Shown here piece after piece: positions 24,144-33,006 of a stretch of DNA of 64,000 bases. Where the stretch lies: NCBI GenBank assembly GCA_034433795.1, contig DAOUAE010000087.1, positions 10,174-74,173 of the forward strand. Reading direction: 5' to 3'. The position numbers and the translations under genes are program-made. Below the pieces are notes generated by a model. The model did no database searches and had not been told where the DNA came from. It saw nothing but the letters and a program-made list of their open reading frames with translations. The stretch comes from DAOUAE01 sp034433795 (GTDB taxonomy: Bacteria; Chloroflexota; UBA6077; FW602-bin22; DAOUAE01). How positions within the stretch are numbered: position 1 is the stretch's first letter; every line of letters starts with the position of its first letter.

Positions 24144-25376
24144 TCAGGCCAGCCAGCGCAGGACCCGTCCCCCCAGAAAGGCCCCGCCGGCCAGGGCCAG
24201 ACCGAAGACCCAGCCGCTCAGACTCAGCGACGGGATGGCCGAGAAGAAGGCTCCGATCGTGCAGCCGGTGGCCAGCCCGGCGCCGTAGCCCATGCAGACC
24301 CCGCCGGCCACCGACTGGAGGTACCGTCGGGCCTGGCGCGGCCAGCGCAGCCTGAACTCGCCGGCCAGGACGGCGGCGGTGAGCGCGCCGACCACCAGCC
24401 CGGCGTCCAGGAAGAAGCTGTCGCTCAGGAGCGCCCCGCCTTCGGCCACCAGATTGCAGCCGGCCAGGCGGTCCAGTCCCTGGAGCGGCGGCAGCGGCCA
24501 GCCGAGGGCCGTCCCCAGCCGGGCCGACCAGGTGGCCAGTTCGCCGGTGACGCCCAGCGGATGGTCGAAGACGTAGGCGAAGACGTTCAGCACCCCCAGG
24601 GCGATGGCCCCGCTGGTGATCGGCCAGCCCCGCCCGAAGAGAAGCCCCCAGAGCCGGGCCAGGTGGTCGCGCACCCCGAAGGCCGGGGGCGTCAGGGTCG
24701 TCCGCACCGGCAGGAGCGGCGGCGCCCCGCGCGCCTCCCACCAGAGGACCAGGAGGTAGACCCCGGCCAGGCCGGCCAGGGTCAGGAGCAGCGCGCCCCC
24801 GAAGCCCAGCCAGCGCGGCAGCCAGATGAGCGGCGTCTGGCTGATGTGGACCTGCCACCACCAGTTCCAGGTCCGGCCGGCGGCGAAGAGTCCCACCAGA
24901 ATCCCGCCCAGGGCTGCCCACGAGCCGATGTAGCCCTCGCCGAGGCGGTAGAGCGTGCCGGAAACGCACCCCCCGGCCAGGACCATGCCGAAGCCGAAGA
25001 GCAGCCCGGCCACGAGGGTGTGCAGCCCGACCGGGAAGACGTGGGCCCGCCCCGGCAGGTCCCCCAGCCCGGGGTCGGGCACCAGCCGCTGCTGGAAGAG
25101 CCAGAAGCCGGCCGTGGCCACCGCCAGCCCGGCCAGAACCGCCCTGAGCGCCCGGCCCTCGCCCAGGAGGAAAAGGTCGCGAAAGGCGCTGGCGAAACAG
25201 AGCCGGCTGCGCTGCAGGATCACCCCGAAGGCGACCCCCAGCAGCCAGAAGACCCCCAGATGGCCGTCCACGCCCCCGGCCAGGAGCGCCACCAGCAGCA
25301 CGCCGCCGACCAGCGCCAGCCCGACGACCGGCCGGGCGCCCACCGGGGCGGCGACGGCCGTCGCTCCCTGCGCCAT
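24144..25376 (-). CDS. YeeE/YedE (TsuA-type) thiosulfate or sulfur importer
   Basis: A 410-residue integral membrane protein of about ten spans. The YeeE family Cys motifs are present: LQRSRLCFASAFRDLF, VLAGGCVSGTLYRLGEG and GLATGCTIGAFFSAIPS, equivalent to the Cys relay of TsuA that passes thiosulfate. Start: an ATG at 25421 lies inside the -10 of the promoter, so ATG 25376, behind GGAGGGA, is chosen. It heads an operon with TusA and a rhodanese lipoprotein, together a plausible thiosulfate-uptake and sulfur-delivery line. Confidence 0.9.
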   Translation of the reverse strand: MAQGATAVAAPVGARPVVGLALVGGVLLVALLAGGVDGHLGVFWLLGVAFGVILQRSRLCFASAFRDLFLLGEGRALRAVLAGLAVATAGFWLFQQRLVPDPGLGDLPGRAHVFPVGLHTLVAGLLFGFGMVLAGGCVSGTLYRLGEGYIGSWAALGGILVGLFAAGRTWNWWWQVHISQTPLIWLPRWLGFGGALLLTLAGLAGVYLLVLWWEARGAPPLLPVRTTLTPPAFGVRDHLARLWGLLFGRGWPITSGAIALGVLNVFAYVFDHPLGVTGELATWSARLGTALGWPLPPLQGLDRLAGCNLVAEGGALLSDSFFLDAGLVVGALTAAVLAGEFRLRWPRQARRYLQSVAGGVCMGYGAGLATGCTIGAFFSAIPSLSLSGWVFGLALAGGAFLGGRVLRWLA

Positions 25377-25419
25377 CCCCGCGGTCCCTCCGCCCGAATT
25401 TCCGACTAAGGCGATAGAC

Positions 25420-25448
25420 ATTCTACGATCTCCGTCCGGTCCTGTCAA
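25420..25448 (-). promoter_or_regulatory. Promoter of the sulfur operon
   Basis: TTGACA (complement of 25443-25448), 17 bases, TAGAAT (complement of 25420-25425). The -10 contains the ATG of a longer YeeE reading, which rules that start out. Confidence 0.75.
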
Positions 25449-25476
25449 CCACGGGCGACGGTGGAGGCCGGCCGGC

Positions 25477-26508
25477 TCAGTCGGCGGCGAGGAGATCGTC
25501 GGGCGCGACGGCGAAGAGGGCCGGGAGCCCGCCGGTGTGGAGGAAGATCACCGGGTCGGTGGGGCCGAAATACCCGCGGGCCTGGAGGTCCAGCAGCCCG
25601 CCGAACGCCTTGGCGGTGTAGACCGGGTCGAGCAGGACCCCCTCCAGCTGGGCCAGCTGCCGGAGGGCCCGGTTGCCCAGCGGCGAGGGCTGGCCGTAGC
25701 CCGGGGCGGCGTAGCCGGTCACCAGCGGCACGGCGGCCGGGTCGAAGCGGCGCGGCGCCCCCAGCCGGGCGCAGACCCGCTCGGCCAGGCGGGCGATGGA
25801 GCGGGGCAGATCGCGCCAGAGAGCGCCGATGTCGATCCCCAGCGGCCGGAGCGCCGAGCCCAGCAGGGTGAGGCCGGCCCAGAGCCCGGCCAGCGTTCCG
25901 CCGGTCCCGGTCGCCACCACCACCCAGGCCTGCGCGAGCCCCTGGGCCCGGGCCTGCTGCTCCAGCTCCAGAGCCGCCTGCACGTAGCCCAGCGCCCCCA
26001 GGACGGAGTGCCCGCCGACCGGGATGAAGGTGTGGGGGCCGAGCCGCAGCCAGGCCAGGAGATGGACCAGCCGGTCGGTCCGCTCGATGGTCCAGCGTCC
26101 GGGCTGGCTGCGGAGGGGGAGGAAATGCAGCCGGGCGCCCAGGAGGTGGCAGAGGAGCAGGTTGCCGGTGAGGCGGTCCGGCCGGCGGGTGAAGTAGAAG
26201 AGGTGGGCCTCCAGTCCCAGCCGGGGCGCCAGGGCCGCCACCAGCCGGGCGTGGTTCGACTGCGGGGCCCCGTAGGTCACCACCCGCCGGTGGCCGGAGC
26301 GCCGGGCCGCGGCCAGGATATAGGCCAGTTTGCGGGCCTTGTTGCCGCCCGGCGCCGGCCCGCACTGGTCGTCGCGCTTGAGATAGACCGGCCGGCCGAG
26401 CGCCCGGCTCAGGGCCGGCAGAAACTCCAGCGGGGTGGGGGCCGTCTCCAGGGGCAGCCGGGGGACGGCGGCCAGACGCTCGGCCAGCAGTCTCGCGTCC
26501 ATCGCCAC
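25477..26508 (-). CDS. D-cysteine desulfhydrase / ACC deaminase family PLP enzyme
   Basis: A 343-residue fold-type II PLP enzyme. The PLP Lys is in APGGNKARKLAYILA; TYGAPQSNHARLVAALAPRL matches the substrate Ser-Asn region, and VVVATGTGGTLAGLWAG is the phosphate loop. DcyD-like enzymes release sulfide, pyruvate and ammonia from D-cysteine; ACC deaminases and L-cysteate lyases share the fold and cannot be excluded. Placed just upstream of the sulfur importer operon on the same strand, so a sulfur role is favoured. It follows the GMC gene with one base between stop and start. Confidence 0.85.
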   Translation of the reverse strand: MAMDARLLAERLAAVPRLPLETAPTPLEFLPALSRALGRPVYLKRDDQCGPAPGGNKARKLAYILAAARRSGHRRVVTYGAPQSNHARLVAALAPRLGLEAHLFYFTRRPDRLTGNLLLCHLLGARLHFLPLRSQPGRWTIERTDRLVHLLAWLRLGPHTFIPVGGHSVLGALGYVQAALELEQQARAQGLAQAWVVVATGTGGTLAGLWAGLTLLGSALRPLGIDIGALWRDLPRSIARLAERVCARLGAPRRFDPAAVPLVTGYAAPGYGQPSPLGNRALRQLAQLEGVLLDPVYTAKAFGGLLDLQARGYFGPTDPVIFLHTGGLPALFAVAPDDLLAAD

Positions 26509-26509
26509 G

Positions 26510-27826
26510 TCAGTCGGCCGGCGCCGGCCGGCCGATCAGCCGGCGGGCCAGCCGTTTGGCCAGCGCGATGATGGTCACCACCGTCGGCCGGCCCAGGGCC
26601 TCGGGGAAGACGCTGGCGTCGCAGACGAAGAGCCCGCGAACCGGGGTCTGGAGATCGGCGTCCACCAGGTCGCCCAGCCGGACGGTGGCCGAAGGGTGGG
26701 TGCCACGGAGCGGGGTGAGGACCAGACTGGCCGGGGCGGCGCCGGCCGCGATCAGGGTCTTCTGGGCGATGGCCAGGCCGTAGGCCAGCCGCTCCCGGTC
26801 GTCCGGCAGAAGGGGCTTGCTGACGCTCCCGTCCGGGAGGAGCCGGCCGCTCACCGTGTCCTTGATCTTGATCATCAGCCCCAGCAGCCGCCGCCAGCGC
26901 GGCCAGGTCAGAATCGCCCGGCTGTCGGCCAGGCCGGCCACGACCGGGTAGAGGAGCCAGGGGTCCACCAGCGGGCTGATCATCACCCCGGCCGCCGGAT
27001 CCTCCCAGAACCAGGTCATCGGCGGCTCCAGAGCGTTGCCCGGTCCGGGGCCCAGCCCGTAGACGACCAGCGTGGTGTCCAGGGCCAGCCCCTCGCCGGC
27101 CCGGGCCAGGCCCGCGGCCCGGAGGAGCGGCGGCGTGCCCAGGCCGCCGGCCGCCAGGACGACCGTCTCCGCCCGGACGGTGAAGGGCTGGCCCCGGCGC
27201 CGGCCCGCCACCCCCACCACCTGGCGGTCCCGCCGCAGCAGGCGCTCGACCCGGGCGCCGGTCAGCAGCCGGGCGCCGGCGGCCACCGCCTGGTCCACGA
27301 ACTCGGCGGCGCTCCATTTGGCCCCACAGCGGCAGCCCAGGAGACAGTGGGCCCCGCAGGCGAAACGGCGGGCCCGCGCGGGCCGCAGGAGCTTGGGCAT
27401 GGGCTGCCAGCGGTAGCCGAGGGCCTGACCGGCCTGGGCCAGCCGGGTCGAGGCCGCGCCCCGCTGGTCCGGCGGCAGCGGGGCCACCGCCAGCTCGGCC
27501 AGGGTCTCCTCGACCTCGGCCCCGAGGTCCAGGCCGTAGCGGGTGCGGAGCCAGTCGGGCGGCCGGGCGGCGCAGCCGGCGAACTGGCCGGTGGCCCCGC
27601 CCAGGAGGAGCGGACGGACGATCTGCACTCCCTCGCGGGAGAACCAGAGGCCACCCCGGTCGGTGTAGCACAGGGCCCCCGCATGGGTGCCGTAGGTCCG
27701 ACGGCCCCGCCAGTCCTCGCCCTGCTCACACAGGACCACCCGCCAGCCGGCCCGGGCCAGCGCCCGGGCCACCGTGGCGCCGCCCGGCCCGCTGCCGACG
27801 ACGACCGCCTCCGCCTCGAGGTCCAC
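26510..27826 (-). CDS. GMC-type FAD-dependent oxidoreductase
   Basis: A 438-residue flavoprotein. The FAD motif is AVVVGSGPGGATVARALARA; the substrate part has the Cys-rich stretch FACGAHCLLGCRCGAKW, followed by VVLAAGGLGTPPLLRAAGL. The C-terminal GMC signature is LTPLRGTHPSATVRLGD, then VCDASVFPEALGRPTVVTI. It resembles the shorter glucose/choline oxidoreductase and cholesterol-oxidase-like group; the substrate is unknown. GTG 27826 follows GGGGGAGAGG. It overlaps the transcription unit of the D-cysteine desulfhydrase, one base upstream. Confidence 0.82.
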   Translation of the reverse strand: MDLEAEAVVVGSGPGGATVARALARAGWRVVLCEQGEDWRGRRTYGTHAGALCYTDRGGLWFSREGVQIVRPLLLGGATGQFAGCAARPPDWLRTRYGLDLGAEVEETLAELAVAPLPPDQRGAASTRLAQAGQALGYRWQPMPKLLRPARARRFACGAHCLLGCRCGAKWSAAEFVDQAVAAGARLLTGARVERLLRRDRQVVGVAGRRRGQPFTVRAETVVLAAGGLGTPPLLRAAGLARAGEGLALDTTLVVYGLGPGPGNALEPPMTWFWEDPAAGVMISPLVDPWLLYPVVAGLADSRAILTWPRWRRLLGLMIKIKDTVSGRLLPDGSVSKPLLPDDRERLAYGLAIAQKTLIAAGAAPASLVLTPLRGTHPSATVRLGDLVDADLQTPVRGLFVCDASVFPEALGRPTVVTIIALAKRLARRLIGRPAPAD

Positions 27827-27988
27827 GGCCGCCTCTCCCCCTGGGTCTAGCGCCTTTATGCTACCACGCCGTCCGCCCGATCGCCAGCCGTGGGGCGGGT
27901 GGGATGAGAAGCCTCTTGACAGGGCCGCCCCCGCGGTCTTTCACTGTGGGGCGGGCAGTTGTCCCAGATCCGTTGGCGAGGAGGCGCG

Positions 27989-29050
27989 ATGACCGGACCG
28001 TGTCGGGTGACGGAGACCGTGGTGGGCCGCTGGACGCGGGCGGTGGTCCTGGAGAACGACCTCCTGCGGGTGGTGGTCCTGGCCGACAAGGGGGCCGACA
28101 TCTACGAACTCCGCTACAAGCCCCGCGACCTCGATCTTCTCTGGAAGGCGCCCTGGGGCTTCCGCGACCTGGGCAGCCTGGGGGCGACCGCCGCCACCTC
28201 GCTGGTCGCCTGGATGGACCACTACGCCGGCGGCTGGCAGGAGATCTTCCCCTCGGGCGGCGACGCCTGTCAGTACAAGGGCGTCGAACTGGGCTTCCAC
28301 GGCGAGGTCAGCACCGCCCCCTGGGACTACACGGTGCTGGCGCAGGGGGAGACGGCGGCCGTGCGCTTCACCATCGCCACCACCCGCACCCCCTTCCGCT
28401 TGGAGCGGACCATGCGTCTTGGGGCCGGCCAGCCGATCCTGCAGATCAGCGGGCGGGTGACCAACGAGGGGGCCGAGCCGATGGACTTCATGTGGGGGCA
28501 CCACCCGGCCTTCGGCGCCCCCTTCCTGAGCGGCGCCTGCCGCCTCGACCTGCCGCCGGCCCGCTTCGTCGTCGACCGGCAGGTGGACCCGGAACGGAGC
28601 TGGCTGCCGGACAGCGGCACCTGGGACTGGCCGGTCGTCACCGGGCGCGATGGCCGACCGGTCGACCTCAGCCGCATCCCCGGCCCCGAGGCGCGGGTCA
28701 ACAATTTCGGCTATCTCGTCGATCTGGCCGAGGGCTGGTACGCCCTGACCAACACCGACCTCGGGCTGGGCTTCGGGCTGGTCTGGCCCCGCGACGTCTT
28801 CCCCTACCTCTGGTTCTGGCAGGAGCTGCACGGCTCGCGCGGCTACCCGTGGTACGGCCGGGTCTACGTCATGGGGCTGGAGCCCTGGACCAGCTACCCC
28901 GGCCACGGCCTGACCAGCGCCCTGGCCCGGGGCACCGCCCGCCGGCTCGAGCCGGGCCAGAGCCTCACCGCCGACCTGCAGGCCGTCCTCTACGAGAGCC
29001 GGACCGGCGTCCGGCGGATCCACCCCGACGGCACCGTCGAACCACGCTGA
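27989..29050 (+). CDS. Aldose 1-epimerase-like (galactose mutarotase fold) protein
   Basis: A 353-residue protein of the galactose-mutarotase-like (DUF4432/aldose epimerase) fold, almost entirely beta. The N-terminal strands are RVVVLADKGADIYELRYKPR; a conserved His lies in FMWGHHPAFGAPFL, the position of the catalytic His of mutarotases. Carbohydrate conformation control or an unknown sugar hydrolase step is likely. ATG 27989 has GGCGAGGAGG upstream, so the longer reading is rejected. TTGACA at 27916-27921 is a candidate -35 but no good -10 follows at 17. Confidence 0.8.
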   Translation: MTGPCRVTETVVGRWTRAVVLENDLLRVVVLADKGADIYELRYKPRDLDLLWKAPWGFRDLGSLGATAATSLVAWMDHYAGGWQEIFPSGGDACQYKGVELGFHGEVSTAPWDYTVLAQGETAAVRFTIATTRTPFRLERTMRLGAGQPILQISGRVTNEGAEPMDFMWGHHPAFGAPFLSGACRLDLPPARFVVDRQVDPERSWLPDSGTWDWPVVTGRDGRPVDLSRIPGPEARVNNFGYLVDLAEGWYALTNTDLGLGFGLVWPRDVFPYLWFWQELHGSRGYPWYGRVYVMGLEPWTSYPGHGLTSALARGTARRLEPGQSLTADLQAVLYESRTGVRRIHPDGTVEPR

Positions 29051-29086
29051 CCGCCAGCCCGATGCCCCGCCCGCGGAGCCGCCGGC

Positions 29087-29115
29087 TTGACACCGCCCCG
29101 GCCTACGCCTATTCT
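29087..29115 (+). promoter_or_regulatory. Promoter of the 65-residue membrane protein gene
   Basis: TTGACA (29087-29092), 17 bases, TATTCT (29110-29115), about 75 bases of leader before GTG 29197. Confidence 0.65.
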
Positions 29116-29196
29116 TTTCTCAGAAATTAGTCGGGGCGAAGATATTCTTCGGTCCCCACCGCAGACCGCGGGCCGGGGAGCCAGGGGGACGGGCCG

Positions 29197-29394
29197 GTGG
29201 AGGGGCAGCGCCGTCTCTTCGAACTCTGGGTGGCGCTCGGATTCCTGGGGGGCGCGCTGCTCGCCACCCTCATCGTCGGGCTGGCCCGCCGCCGTCGGGA
29301 CCGGCGGACGCTGGTCCTGGCCGGGACGGTGTTCCTGCTCATGGTGGGGCTGGGGCTCTTGACCGGCCTCCGCCTGACCGGCTACCTGGGCTGA
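29197..29394 (+). CDS. Small two-span membrane protein
   Basis: A 65-residue protein from GTG 29197. Two spans flank a very basic loop: FELWVALGFLGGALLATLIV, then ARRRRDRRT, then VLAGTVFLLMVGLGLLTGL. The positive loop should face the cytosol. No family recognised. Its own consensus promoter and short leader support it; it converges with the YfhO gene, overlapping 13 bases. Confidence 0.55.
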   Translation: MEGQRRLFELWVALGFLGGALLATLIVGLARRRRDRRTLVLAGTVFLLMVGLGLLTGLRLTGYLG

Positions 29395-31643
29395 GCCCGC
29401 CGGCCGGGGACCAGCCGCCGGATGGCCAGCGCCCCCAGGCCGAGGAGCGTCAGCCCCAGCGTCCCGGCGCTCAGCGCCGCTCCCACCAGCAGGCTGGTCG
29501 GCCGGTAGACGAACTCCACCTGGTGGGCGCCGGCCGGCAGCAGCACCCCGCGCAGCGCCCGGTCGACCCGCAGGACCGGCGCCGGCTGGCCGTCCACCGT
29601 CGCCCGCCAGCCCGGGGCGTAGCTGCCGCTGACCACCAGCAGCCCCGGCGCCGAGAGACGGACCGTCAACGCCAGCCGGTCGGGCCGCTCGTGCTGGACG
29701 GTCACCGTGGCCTGGCCGGCCCCCGCCGGGGAGAGCGTCGCCGGCCCTTCGACCACCGCGGTGCGCCGGACCTCCACCGTGGCCAGGAGCGCCCGGGCGG
29801 CTGCGGGGCTCCCGGCTGCGACCCAGTCGAAGAGGACGAAGGCCCGTCCCGGCCGGTCGAGCTGGGTGGCGTAGACCCGGACCTCGCCCTCCTGGTGGAC
29901 CAGGCGGAGGCGGGGATCGGCCAGGTCGCGCCGGGTGACGACGTAGGCCACGTCGAGCAGGCGCCAGCGCTCGACCTCGGGCACGACCGCCTCGAAATCG
30001 CGCCAGCCGGCCGGCCGGAGCGGGGTGTTGCCGACGATATCCTCCAGACCGAAGAGGCTGCCGGCGTTGCCGTCGCCCGGCAGCAGCCCCTCGCTGGCGA
30101 CGCGGAAGCGGCCGGGCTGGGCCTGCAGGAACGTCACGGTCGGCGTCGGGGCCAGCAGCTGGTCGGGCGCGCCGGGGCGCAGGTTGTTGGCCCCGTGGGC
30201 GGTCGCGAGGTCGAGGACGAGGTGGAGGAGGAGAAGGCCGGCGGTCCAGCGGCCGGCGAGAAGGCCCCGGAGCCGGCCGGCGAAGACCCCGCCGAGGAGG
30301 GCTCCGAGGAGGGCCGCCCAGAGCCCGGCCTCGCCCAGGGCCAGGAGAGCCGTCTGCCCCTCGGGCGGCGCGCCGAGGGCGGCCAGCGTCGTCCCCAGCC
30401 CCACTGCCAGGGAGAGGCCGCCGAGCCCCAGCGCCAGCCCCAGGGCCGGACGGGCCAGCGGGCGTCCCCGGTCTTCCAGCAGATCGCGCAGCCCCTCGCC
30501 GGCCAGGACGGCCAGCCCCAGAGCGACCAGCAGCACCAGCCGCTCGTGGTTGCGAAACAGGTTCGCGCCGGGCAGGACGGCGTAGAGCGCGCGGTAGAGA
30601 AACGTGTGCCCGCCGAGCGAGAGGAGCAACGCCCCCAGGGCGACGCCGCCCCAGAGGAGACGGACCGGGCGGTCGGTCCGGCCGGCCAGGGCCACGGCGG
30701 CCAGACAGAGGGTCGCCAGCCCCAGGTAGAGCGGACGGCCGCCGAAGGCCGGCGGCCACAGGAGCCCCAGGAGATCGCGCGGGGCGAAGCCGGTCCGGGC
30801 GAACTGGTAGCTGGTGAGGGTGCGGTCGGTCTCGCCGAGGTGCTCGAGCGCCGGGAGCCACTGGACGGCCGAGAGCCCGGCGGCGACGCCGCCCATCAGG
30901 GCGAGCCGGGCCAGCCCCCGCCAGCCCAGCCCCTCCCGCCAGAGGGTGAAGAGCCCGTCGGCCAGGACGGCCAGCAGGACGAAGACCAGCGTCTGGGGGT
31001 GTCCGGCCAGGGCGGCGGTGGCCAGGAGCAGCCCGCCCCCCAGCCGCCAGAGAGCGCCGCCGGGCCGGAGTCCTCGCTCCAGGCACAAGAGGATCCAGGG
31101 CAGCCAGGCGATGGTCTCCAGGATGATGACCTGCTGGACGGGGAAGGTCAGGAGCGCTCCCCCCAGGGCGAAGACCAGGGCGCCGGCCAGGCCGGCCGCC
31201 CGGCTGCCGGTGGCGGTCCGCCGCCAGAGGTAGAGGCCCACGGCCGCCAGGCCGAGATGGGCCACCACCTGCTGCTCCAGGGCCTGGAGGGGGAGATCGC
31301 CCTCCCGGTGCAGCCAGTCGGTCAGCCGGCTGGGGGGATAGAAGAGGCCGAACTGGAGGTCGCCGACGGCGGAGTGTCCGGCCAGGAGAAAGGGGTTCCA
31401 GAGGGGAAGGTCTCCCTGGCGCAGCGCCTGGTGGATCCAGCGCCGGTAGGGATAGTGCAGCTCGGTCATGTCGCCCAGGGGGACCGTGGCCTGGTCGGCC
31501 GGGTTGGCGGCGAACCAGGGCCAGAAGACGAGCCAGGGGAGGGCGCCCAGGAGGGCCAGGAGCAGGAGCTCGGCCCCCAGACGGGCGGCCAGTGTCCGGG
31601 CCCGCCGGACCGGCCGGCGGGTGAGGGCGAACGTCTCGGCCAT
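29382..31643 (-). CDS. YfhO family membrane protein
   Basis: A 753-residue protein with about 12-13 spans in the first 500 residues and an outward beta domain near the C-terminus, followed by a final span and basic tail. Motifs typical of YfhO are DMTELHYPYRRWIHQALRQG, PLWNPFLLAGHSAVGDLQFG and FYPPSRL in the first loop, and SGSYAPGWRATVDGQPAPV near the end. YfhO proteins relate to GT-C glycosyltransferases acting on polymer or lipid substrates at the cell surface. Start ATG 31643 lies beside a TATAAC on the minus strand. Confidence 0.88.
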   Translation of the reverse strand: MAETFALTRRPVRRARTLAARLGAELLLLALLGALPWLVFWPWFAANPADQATVPLGDMTELHYPYRRWIHQALRQGDLPLWNPFLLAGHSAVGDLQFGLFYPPSRLTDWLHREGDLPLQALEQQVVAHLGLAAVGLYLWRRTATGSRAAGLAGALVFALGGALLTFPVQQVIILETIAWLPWILLCLERGLRPGGALWRLGGGLLLATAALAGHPQTLVFVLLAVLADGLFTLWREGLGWRGLARLALMGGVAAGLSAVQWLPALEHLGETDRTLTSYQFARTGFAPRDLLGLLWPPAFGGRPLYLGLATLCLAAVALAGRTDRPVRLLWGGVALGALLLSLGGHTFLYRALYAVLPGANLFRNHERLVLLVALGLAVLAGEGLRDLLEDRGRPLARPALGLALGLGGLSLAVGLGTTLAALGAPPEGQTALLALGEAGLWAALLGALLGGVFAGRLRGLLAGRWTAGLLLLHLVLDLATAHGANNLRPGAPDQLLAPTPTVTFLQAQPGRFRVASEGLLPGDGNAGSLFGLEDIVGNTPLRPAGWRDFEAVVPEVERWRLLDVAYVVTRRDLADPRLRLVHQEGEVRVYATQLDRPGRAFVLFDWVAAGSPAAARALLATVEVRRTAVVEGPATLSPAGAGQATVTVQHERPDRLALTVRLSAPGLLVVSGSYAPGWRATVDGQPAPVLRVDRALRGVLLPAGAHQVEFVYRPTSLLVGAALSAGTLGLTLLGLGALAIRRLVPGRRAQPR

Positions 31644-31689
31644 TTGGCGTCGTTATACCATCGGGCGCGGCGGCCCACAAGCCCGGCCG

Positions 31690-32760
31690 CTACCCCCGGT
31701 CGCAGGGAATCAGCCGCACCACCTGCCCGCTGCCCGGCGGGGCGAAGGCGCCGTTGAGGCTGAGGTAGAACGTCCCGTCCGGGGCCGCCAGGACGGCCGT
31801 CGGGTAGGGCAGGTGGTCGGCCAGGACGGTGCGCAGGGCGCCCTCCAGGCGGAGGAGGCGTCCGCTCCGGGGGTGGAAGCCGCTCGCGACCTGAAACCCC
31901 TGGGCGAACTCCAGGACGATCAGCCGCCCCTGTCGGTCGACGGCCAGGCCGATGGGCATGGTCAGCCCAGTCAGGGCCGGCCGGAGCCGGCCGTCCGGGG
32001 CGAGGCGGTCCACCCGCCCGCTCCCCGGCGCGAAGGGGAAGGGGCTGAACAGGGCGATGAGCAGCGCCCCATCCGGTCCCCGGACCAGGCCGGTCGGCAC
32101 CGGGTTGTCGGGCCAGACCGCCAGGCGGGTGATCGATCCTTCGGGAGAGACCGCCACGAGGGCGTTGGCAGCGCTGTCGACGACGAAGAACTGGTCGGTG
32201 GCCTCGTCGGAGAGCAGGGCGAAGGGGTTGGACTCGACGGTCGGGCTGGCCGTGGGGTTGGTCTGGAGGGCGGTCACCGGGTCGTAGCGCTCGGCGAAGA
32301 AGAAGGCGAAAAGATCGGCCACCTTCTCCGGGGTGCGGGCCCCGGCTGGGAGCCGGAGGAGGGCGCTGGCCAGGGGGCCAGGCCCCTCTCCCTGCAGGAG
32401 GTAGAGGTCGCCCCGGCGAAGGGCCAGGGCGGTGGTCCCGACCGTCTCGCCGGTCCAGTGGGTGAAGAAGGGGAGACCGCTGAGGAGGACCTCCCACCGG
32501 CCGTCGGGCCAGAGCCGGCTGACCCGGCCGCCGGTCTCAGGCGTGCCGACCTCGGCGAGGTAGAGGGCGCCGTCCGGGCCGAGCGCCAGGCCGCGGGGGT
32601 TGCTGAGCCCCTGGACGAGGGGCACGACCGTCGCCGGGCAGCTCTGGCCCCCGGCCGGCGCCCCCAGGACCAGGCCGAGGCCGAGGAGGGCCAGGAGCAG
32701 CGTCCGCAGCGAATGACCGCGCCAGTCCGTCCCGCTGCTCACCCGCCAGACCGTCAGCAC
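31690..32760 (-). CDS. Secreted ScyD/ScyE-type beta-propeller protein
   Basis: A 356-residue exported protein. After a basic start comes the signal LRTLLLALLGLGLVLGAPAG, then repeats of the NHL/SMP-30 type (NPRGLALGPDGALYLAEVGT, PTGLVRGPDGALLIALFS, MPIGLAVDRQGRLIVLEFA, PTAVLAAPDGTFYLSLNG), each a propeller blade with the PxGLAxxPDG motif. ScyD/ScyE proteins of cyanobacteria lie in scytonemin clusters; elsewhere their role is unknown. TATGAT (complement 32797-32802) is a possible -10. Confidence 0.78.
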   Translation of the reverse strand: MLTVWRVSSGTDWRGHSLRTLLLALLGLGLVLGAPAGGQSCPATVVPLVQGLSNPRGLALGPDGALYLAEVGTPETGGRVSRLWPDGRWEVLLSGLPFFTHWTGETVGTTALALRRGDLYLLQGEGPGPLASALLRLPAGARTPEKVADLFAFFFAERYDPVTALQTNPTASPTVESNPFALLSDEATDQFFVVDSAANALVAVSPEGSITRLAVWPDNPVPTGLVRGPDGALLIALFSPFPFAPGSGRVDRLAPDGRLRPALTGLTMPIGLAVDRQGRLIVLEFAQGFQVASGFHPRSGRLLRLEGALRTVLADHLPYPTAVLAAPDGTFYLSLNGAFAPPGSGQVVRLIPCDRG

Positions 32761-33006
32761 CGCTCCGATCCCGCTGTCTCAGCAGCGTCTCCCGGTATCA
32801 TACCGACACCGGCCGCCCGCCGGCATCACCGCTCAGCCCGGCCAGTGGGAGACATCATCCTCGCTGGCTGGCCGGCGGCCCCGGTGAGAGGTAGCGGCCG
32901 CCGGCCGTCTGTGTGCCGCTATGGCCTCCGCCCGAGGCCGGCCAGCGCTGGCTGGGCGACCGGCCCGTCCCCTTCAGCCTGGCGTTCCGGCTGCTCTACC
33001 GGTGAC

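Noticed and set aside
25377..25421. Upstream ATG for the YeeE importer at 25421
   Set aside because: This ATG is inside the TAGAAT -10 hexamer, so it would not be in the mRNA; ATG 25376 has a proper ribosome site.
27916..27947. TTGACA-CACTGT promoter for the mutarotase-like gene
   Set aside because: The best -10 lies 20 bases away; no convincing promoter at 16-18 bases.
32850..33004. Protein-like plus-strand tail (ends PVPFSLAFRLLYR-stop)
   Set aside because: Only about 35 codons after a stop, no start codon and no recognised family; it may be a remnant but cannot be supported.
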